This document shows, in pieces, positions 7,667-8,684 of a DNA stretch of 8,684 nt; position 1 is the stretch's first letter; each line of letters starts with the position of its first letter. The notes under the pieces were generated by a model that made no database searches, was not told where the DNA came from, and worked only from the letters and a program-made list of their open reading frames with translations. Source of the stretch: an uncultured Rikenellaceae bacterium (GTDB lineage Bacteria > Bacteroidota > Bacteroidia > Bacteroidales > Rikenellaceae); assembly GCA_947074135.1 (NCBI GenBank), contig CAMTOL010000086.1, forward strand, positions 1 to 8,684. Direction: 5' to 3'. Both the position numbers and the translations under genes were made by a program.

Positions 7667-7987
7667 ATGACAAAGAAATACACACCACAAGAGGAGCAGT
7701 TAGCTCGATTTGCAAAGGCGTTGGGTCACCCTGCGCGCATTGCAATATTGAAATTCTTGGCATCGCAAGAGGAGTGCTTTTTTGGCGATATCCACGAGGT
7801 GTTACCAATAGCAAAGGCAACTGTATCGCAACACTTGACCGAACTCAAAAATGCGGGATTGATTCAGGGCGAAATTCAGCCTCCAAAGGTTAAGTACTGT
7901 ATCAATAAGGAGAGTTGGGATTTGGCGAAGTCGCTTTTTGGGGAGTTTATGAATATAAATAAAGTTAACAAGGGTTGTTGTAAATAG
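7667..7987 (+). CDS. arsR: ArsR/SmtB-family metalloid-responsive transcriptional repressor
   Basis: A 106-residue winged-helix dimer repressor that leaves its operator when a thiol-reactive metalloid such as As(III) or Sb(III), or an organoarsenical, binds. Seen: FAKALGHPARIAILKFL (15-31), the recognition-helix segment ATVSQHLTELKNAGLIQG (51-68), and the wing PPKVKYCI (72-79). Cysteines are Cys37 (EECFFGD), Cys78, Cys104 and Cys105. The classical ELCVCDL site is absent; Cys37 sits near that place, and the Cys-Cys end could supply other ligands. A longer frame starts at ATG 7634, but that codon lies upstream of the predicted transcript and before the operator, so I choose ATG 7667. A palindrome over its promoter implies autoregulation. 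It is followed by a small thioredoxin-like gene and a CxxC lipoprotein, the usual company of arsenical-resistance regulators. Confidence 0.88.
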   Translation: MTKKYTPQEEQLARFAKALGHPARIAILKFLASQEECFFGDIHEVLPIAKATVSQHLTELKNAGLIQGEIQPPKVKYCINKESWDLAKSLFGEFMNINKVNKGCCK

Positions 7988-7996
7988 ATTTTTTTT
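7967..7996 (+). terminator. Possible weak terminator or attenuator at the end of arsR
   Basis: A short stem AACAA (7967-7971) with TTGTT (7975-7979), around a GGG loop inside the last codons of arsR, is followed eight bases later by a run of eight T (7989-7996). The stem is weak and the gap is long, so at most partial termination is likely. It would fit with a second promoter/operator just downstream. Confidence 0.25.
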
Positions 7997-8006
7997 GAGA
8001 ACAGTG

Positions 8007-8022
8007 TTCGTAGTTTTACGAA
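8007..8022. promoter_or_regulatory. ArsR-type operator 2, palindrome TTCGTA-GTTT-TACGAA
   Basis: Perfect 6-bp arms around a 4-base spacer, sharing both arms (one base different) with the palindrome at 7637-7652. Its centre, TAGTTTTA (8011-8018), matches five of six fixed positions of the Bacteroidota -7 box, so it probably also covers a promoter, although no good -33 element sits 19 bases upstream. It lies 29 bases before the thioredoxin-like start codon, and therefore probably controls that gene and the ones after it. Confidence 0.7.
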
Positions 8023-8051
8023 TTACAAACAAAGTTAAATATTATAGCATA

Positions 8052-8285
8052 ATGGAAATTAAAGTATTAGGAACAGGTTGCTCGGGGTGCAAGGCACTTT
8101 ACGAAACAATAAAACAGGCGGTATTAGAGTTGGGTAACGAGGCTAATGTTACCAAAGAGGAGGATATTATGAAGATTATGTCCTACAATGTGATGAAGTT
8201 ACCAGGATTGGTGGTCGATGAAAAGGTAGTGTCGTCGGGTAAAAAGCTATCTCTGGGCGAGGTCAAGGAGTTGTTATCTAAATAG
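8052..8285 (+). CDS. Small thioredoxin-like redox protein with CSGC site, ArsE-like
   Basis: A 77-residue minimal thioredoxin fold, without signal peptide, so cytosolic. It starts MEIKVLGTGCSGC, with the redox pair Cys10/Cys13 after the first strand, and carries the conserved cis-proline segment MKLPGLVVDEKVV (about 53-65). This matches the family of small redox-active disulfide proteins known from archaea and Bacteroidota (MTH895/TM0996-like). Such proteins often sit in arsenical operons, where they are named ArsE when paired with ArsF and ArsG. The frame is open upstream to a possible TTG at 7995, but ATG 8052 gives the family's N terminus, and the longer version would run through operator 2. 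The role is inferred to be dithiol electron transfer to an arsenical-reducing or permease partner. It is separated from the next gene by nine bases, so the two are surely cotranscribed. Confidence 0.87.
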   Translation: MEIKVLGTGCSGCKALYETIKQAVLELGNEANVTKEEDIMKIMSYNVMKLPGLVVDEKVVSSGKKLSLGEVKELLSK

Positions 8286-8294
8286 AGTAGTGTG

Positions 8295-8684
8295 ATGAAG
8301 CAGTTTTTCTTGTTTGCAGTTGTCGCATTGACACTCTTCTCGTGTGGAGGCAACACTTCTCAAAAACAGGTGGTCGAAGTGGCTGACGATGTTACGCAAG
8401 TGCTCTATTTTCATACCAAACAACGATGCATCACCTGTAATGCTATTGAGCAGCTCACCAAAGAGGTTGTCGATAGCTTGGCTAACGAGAAGATAGTGAT
8501 GAGTGTAGTGGATATTACTCAAAGTGAGGCTATTGCCGATAAATACGAGGTAACTTGGTCGTCGTTGGTGCTCGACAGAGGCGGAAAAGTGGTTAACCTG
8601 ACTGACGTAGGATTTAGCTATGCTAAAAACCAACCTCAACAATTCAAGACTAAGTTAGTTGAGGCACTCCAAAATATCGAGAGG
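8295..8684 (+). CDS. ArsF-like thioredoxin-fold lipoprotein (partial, runs off the window)
   Basis: The 130 visible residues start with a lipoprotein signal: MKQ, a hydrophobic stretch, and lipobox LFSC with Cys17, followed by GGN. Next comes a thioredoxin-like domain: VLYFHTKQRCITCNAIEQL, with redox pair Cys45/Cys48, then a strand IVMSVVDITQSEAIADKYEV and a SSLVLDRGGKVV segment. The YFH...RCxTCxAIE pattern is what I recall of the family annotated as nitrophenyl compound nitroreductase subunit ArsF, which works with a small thioredoxin (ArsE) and a CcdA-like efflux permease (ArsG) in resistance to aromatic arsenicals. This copy faces the periplasm and is membrane-anchored, whereas its partner is cytosolic. 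No stop occurs before the window end, so length and C terminus are unknown. The start is set by the signal peptide and lies nine bases after the preceding stop. Confidence 0.85.
   Translation, partial: MKQFFLFAVVALTLFSCGGNTSQKQVVEVADDVTQVLYFHTKQRCITCNAIEQLTKEVVDSLANEKIVMSVVDITQSEAIADKYEVTWSSLVLDRGGKVVNLTDVGFSYAKNQPQQFKTKLVEALQNIER

Noticed and set aside
8030..8037. Minus-strand -7 box (TAACTTTG) before the thioredoxin-like gene
   Set aside because: No -33 element lies at the right spacing on that strand, and no minus-strand gene follows to the left.
7995..8051. Longer thioredoxin-like frame starting from TTG 7995
   Set aside because: The extra 19 residues overlap operator 2 and do not look like the family, which starts directly with the MEIKVLGTGC strand at 8052.
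8274..8642. Minus-strand 122-residue frame at the right end
   Set aside because: It is antisense to the ArsF-like lipoprotein, whose signal peptide, lipobox and CxxC site are clear on the + strand.

Overview
The window reads as a chromosomal piece of a Bacteroidota genome, most likely order Bacteroidales. The reasons are the long single-chain PurL with a fused glutaminase domain, the lack of Shine-Dalgarno sequences, A/T-rich leaders, at least one clear Bacteroidota promoter (TTG, 19-base spacer, TAnnTTTG), and lipoproteins with short lipoboxes. All genes lie on the + strand. TAG ends several intact genes here, so the code is standard. The genus cannot be fixed from the sequence alone.

Layout. 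Bases 1-538 hold the C-terminal part of an M23 peptidase with a LysM domain. Its frame is interrupted by an in-frame TAG at 65-67. It overlaps purL (538-4242, formylglycinamidine ribonucleotide synthetase) through a TAATG junction. The purL-talC gap holds a dense nest of inverted repeats (4246-4376) that can fold as a four-way cloverleaf. talC (4442-5095) is a short transaldolase followed by a textbook intrinsic terminator. Next come a coiled-coil lipoprotein gene (5274-6140) with its own terminator, and a stand-alone malic enzyme (6280-7578) that lacks the phosphotransacetylase-like half often fused to it.

The accessory part starts at about 7600. It has an ArsR-type repressor (7667-7987), a small cytosolic thioredoxin-like protein with a CSGC site (8052-8285), and a lipoprotein with a CITC site cut by the window end (8295-8684). 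The order and motifs match the start of an arsenical-resistance cluster of the ArsE/ArsF/ArsG kind. Both transcription units are preceded by the same 16-bp palindrome, TTCGTA-N4-TRCGAA. A Bacteroidota -7 box forms the exact centre of the first copy, and a one-mismatch version forms the centre of the second. This gives a simple model: ArsR sits on the promoter core of its own gene and of the redox genes, and metalloid binding to its cysteines releases it.

The first five genes are housekeeping or surface functions with no evident common pathway. The last three form one regulated detoxification unit whose membrane transporter is expected just past the right edge. No tRNA, rRNA, CRISPR array or insertion sequence was seen, and no gene-free stretch exceeds 300 bases.
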